NCBI GenBank assembly: GCA_030836605.1
Contig: JAUPMC010000015.1
Location: 1 to 6,916, forward strand
Length of the DNA: 6,916 bases
Direction: 5' to 3'
Origin: Thermoplasmatota archaeon
Lineage (GTDB): Archaea > Thermoplasmatota > Thermoplasmata > UBA10834
In this document: piece after piece, positions 5,573 to 6,916 of the stretch
Layout of the letters: every line of letters starts with the position of its first letter
Position numbering within the stretch: position 1 is the stretch's first letter
Translations under genes and position numbers: made by a program
Notes under the pieces: generated by a model
What the model saw: the letters and a program-made list of their open reading frames with translations, nothing else
What the model was told of the DNA's origin: nothing
Databases searched by the model: none

Positions 5573-6110
5573 GACGGGGGGCCTCCCCCCGCGGTTTCTC
5601 GTCCTGAAGCGCGAACATGAAGTGCGCCAGCAGGAGCGCAAGCACGACGCCCGCGAGGAGGCCGGTCGCCACCCTGAGGGCGTTGTTCGACTCGTAGGAC
5701 GTGACCAGCTGGACGCCGCCGTCCACGCCTATCGGCACCAGCCCGGCGAGGACGAACAGCGGGTTGATCTTGTACCTGACGAAGGTCGCGACCCCGGACG
5801 CCGCCGCGAGCCCGACGAACAGGCCGACATCGCGTGCGCAGAACGGCATCTGGTTGTCGTTGATGAAGAAGCTCCTGTTGGCGATCTGGTGGCACTCCGC
5901 GTCGCCCGCGCGGTATATCGCGCGCGGGAGCGGGGACAGCCCCTCGAACAGCTCCGTGTTGTCCCGGACGCTGACACTGCCCGAGAGGTCGGTCAACGTG
6001 CCCGCGGGCACGAGCAGCGGCGCGGCGAACACGAGCGCCGCCCAGACAACGGTGATGGCGAACATCAGGAGCACGGCCCCCGACGTGACCCACGGGATAC
6101 GCATCGCCAT
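5556..6110 (-). CDS. DUF2085 family membrane protein
   Basis: The 184-residue protein carries the DUF2085 signature: AECHQIANRSFF (C73, H74), then QMPFCARDVGLFVG (C91), then PIGVDGGVQL (125-134) and SNNALRVATGLLAG (141-154). In the usual motif a second Cys follows CAR (CARCTG); here it is CARDVG, so one Cys is replaced by Asp. Hydrophobic segments lie at about 8-34, 95-111, 116-136 and 148-168, making it a polytopic membrane protein; the region between the first two (35-90) is polar and probably lies outside the bilayer. The family's function is not established; the conserved CH and Cys suggest metal or redox chemistry (inference). ATG 6110 has AGGGGG 13 nt upstream; ATG 6104 is the alternative. 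It starts 23 bp after the MEMO stop and is followed after 35 bp by the zinc-ribbon gene, so the three probably form one operon. Confidence 0.87.
   Translation of the reverse strand: MAMRIPWVTSGAVLLMFAITVVWAALVFAAPLLVPAGTLTDLSGSVSVRDNTELFEGLSPLPRAIYRAGDAECHQIANRSFFINDNQMPFCARDVGLFVGLAAASGVATFVRYKINPLFVLAGLVPIGVDGGVQLVTSYESNNALRVATGLLAGVVLALLLAHFMFALQDEKPRGEAPRQSQRP
5576..5590. repeat. G6/C6 hairpin in the last codons of the DUF2085 gene
   Basis: GGGGGG (5576-5581) and CCCCCC (5585-5590) flank a 3-nt spacer. On the minus-strand mRNA it lies just before the AATCACA/TGTGATT dyad. It is strong for its size, and may reflect the Gly/Pro/Ala codons of the tail rather than a signal. Confidence 0.35.
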
Positions 6111-6133
6111 CTGGATGCACGGGCCCCCTAATC

Positions 6134-6916
6134 TCACTTCTCTATCACGACGGAGGCGTAGCCCACGACGTCCCTCATCGGGCGGACATCCCCGGACGTG
6201 GCGTACTTGAGGACCCTGGCCTTGCCGGCGCCGCACGCCACCATCGTGGCCATCACGGGGCCGCAGCCGCACATGGAAATGTTCTCGTCCCTCACGGTCT
6301 CGTACAGGCCCTCCGGGTCCATCGCCTCGACCATCTTGAGGGCTTTCCCGTCCCTCGACTTCGCCGTCCCCGCAGTCACGTAGTGCGACATGTCCGTGGA
6401 TGCGATCACGACCGCGTCCCGGCCCTTGACGGCGTCCCGGACTATCTCGCCTACGCTGCGCGAGGCCTCGTAGTCCTGGAAACCCATGCAGATGGGCACG
6501 AACTTGAAGTCGGGGGATATATGTTGCAGAAAAGGTAGTTGCACTTCTATCGAATGCTCGGAGTAGTGCGCTTCGGGGTCCACATCCACGAGGTCCTTCC
6601 TGAGGGCCTTCGCGAGGTCCTGGTCCACCTTCGCCACGCCGAGTGGCGTCTGGAAATCGTCGACCGCGATGGCCATCCCCGAGCCCCTGCCCGTGTGGTT
6701 CGGGCCGATGATGACGAAGCTCTTCGCGAACCCGTCCGCCGCGAGCCTCGAGTAGAGGTGCGCCGCGACCTGCCCCGAGAACATGTAGCCCGCGTGCGGC
6801 GCGACGCCCCCGAGGACCCTCCTCGGGCCGGCCTTCAGCTCAGGGAGCCTCCCCGGGCCCAGAGGCCCGAGGTAGCACGCGTCGATCTGCTTCCTGAGGG
6901 CGCGCTCATCGCCCTC
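6134..6916 (-). CDS. MEMO family protein (AmmeMemoRadiSam system protein B type), 5' end beyond the window
   Basis: The frame is open to the right edge, so the true start is outside; 260 residues are visible and probably about 10-20 are missing. The family motifs are clear: GGVAPHAGYMFSGQVAAHLY (His41 of the visible part), VIIGPNHTGRG (His74), SEHSIEVQLPFLQH (His121), IASTDMSHY (D175, H178) and SMCGCGP near 215-221. MEMO proteins share the fold of class III extradiol dioxygenases, and the conserved His/Cys residues bind metal in the human protein. In prokaryotes they often occur with AMMECR1 and a radical SAM protein, neither of which is visible here. An internal ATG at 6784 is not the start, because the conserved PHAGY block lies before it. 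It is the first visible gene of the run with DUF2085 and the zinc-ribbon protein. A 15-codon stretch at 6512-6556 has codon choice unlike the rest. The family is certain; the archaeal reaction is unknown. Confidence 0.93.
   Translation of the reverse strand, partial: EGDERALRKQIDACYLGPLGPGRLPELKAGPRRVLGGVAPHAGYMFSGQVAAHLYSRLAADGFAKSFVIIGPNHTGRGSGMAIAVDDFQTPLGVAKVDQDLAKALRKDLVDVDPEAHYSEHSIEVQLPFLQHISPDFKFVPICMGFQDYEASRSVGEIVRDAVKGRDAVVIASTDMSHYVTAGTAKSRDGKALKMVEAMDPEGLYETVRDENISMCGCGPVMATMVACGAGKARVLKYATSGDVRPMRDVVGYASVVIEK

Noticed and set aside
5521..6120. Extension of the zinc-ribbon/multi-TM frame upstream to 6120
   Set aside because: The frame is open, but the extra residues are Arg/Gly/Pro-rich and antiparallel in style to the DUF2085 gene, which occupies this DNA in another frame with conserved motifs. 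A ribosome site precedes ATG 5520.
1..6916. CRISPR array, transposon, tRNA or rRNA
   Set aside because: No regularly spaced repeats, terminal inverted repeats with a transposase, or RNA-gene signatures were seen on either strand.

Overview
The window looks like a chromosomal segment of a G+C-rich archaeon in the Euryarchaeota sense. Three things support this: an RPA gene with zinc-finger OB folds overlapping its RPA-associated partner (COG3390), archaeal TATA elements placed about 25 nt before inferred transcript starts, and a coding style rich in AGG (Arg), ATA (Ile) and G/C third positions. A Thermoplasmata-like lineage is my best guess, but it is an inference from style and gene content and no marker here proves it.

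Layout. Minus strand, 1-709: the 5' part of a secreted clostripain-like (C11) cysteine peptidase that runs off the left edge. Plus strand, 893-1651: a class I SAM-dependent methyltransferase, divergent from the peptidase. Plus strand, 1762-4019: the single-strand DNA-binding operon, with a three-OB RPA and a COG3390 RPA-associated protein joined by an ATGA overlap. It has a clear TATA box and a short structured leader. Plus strand, 4150-4392: a small zinc-ribbon protein with one membrane anchor, with its own promoter. Minus strand, 4412-4918: a four-helix membrane protein with a DUF2085-like His/Cys motif, convergent with the zinc-ribbon gene and apparently leaderless. Minus strand, 6916 to 5020: a compact run of MEMO-family protein (5' end off the right edge), DUF2085 membrane protein, and zinc-ribbon multi-TM protein.

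How the genes fit together. The RPA pair is a known replication and repair unit. The right half is less ordinary. Two very similar zinc ribbons are each attached to a different membrane part, and each sits next to a DUF2085 or DUF2085-like protein, so the zinc-ribbon/DUF2085 pairing occurs twice, next to MEMO. This could be a duplicated membrane module of unknown function, and it is the best candidate here for something undescribed. The sequence alone does not establish a function.

Several gene boundaries carry inverted repeats: 778-858, 1712-1736, 4391-4413, 4957-5000, 5541-5572 and 5576-5590. No CRISPR array, IS element, tRNA or rRNA was seen. There is no gene-free stretch longer than about 185 bases.
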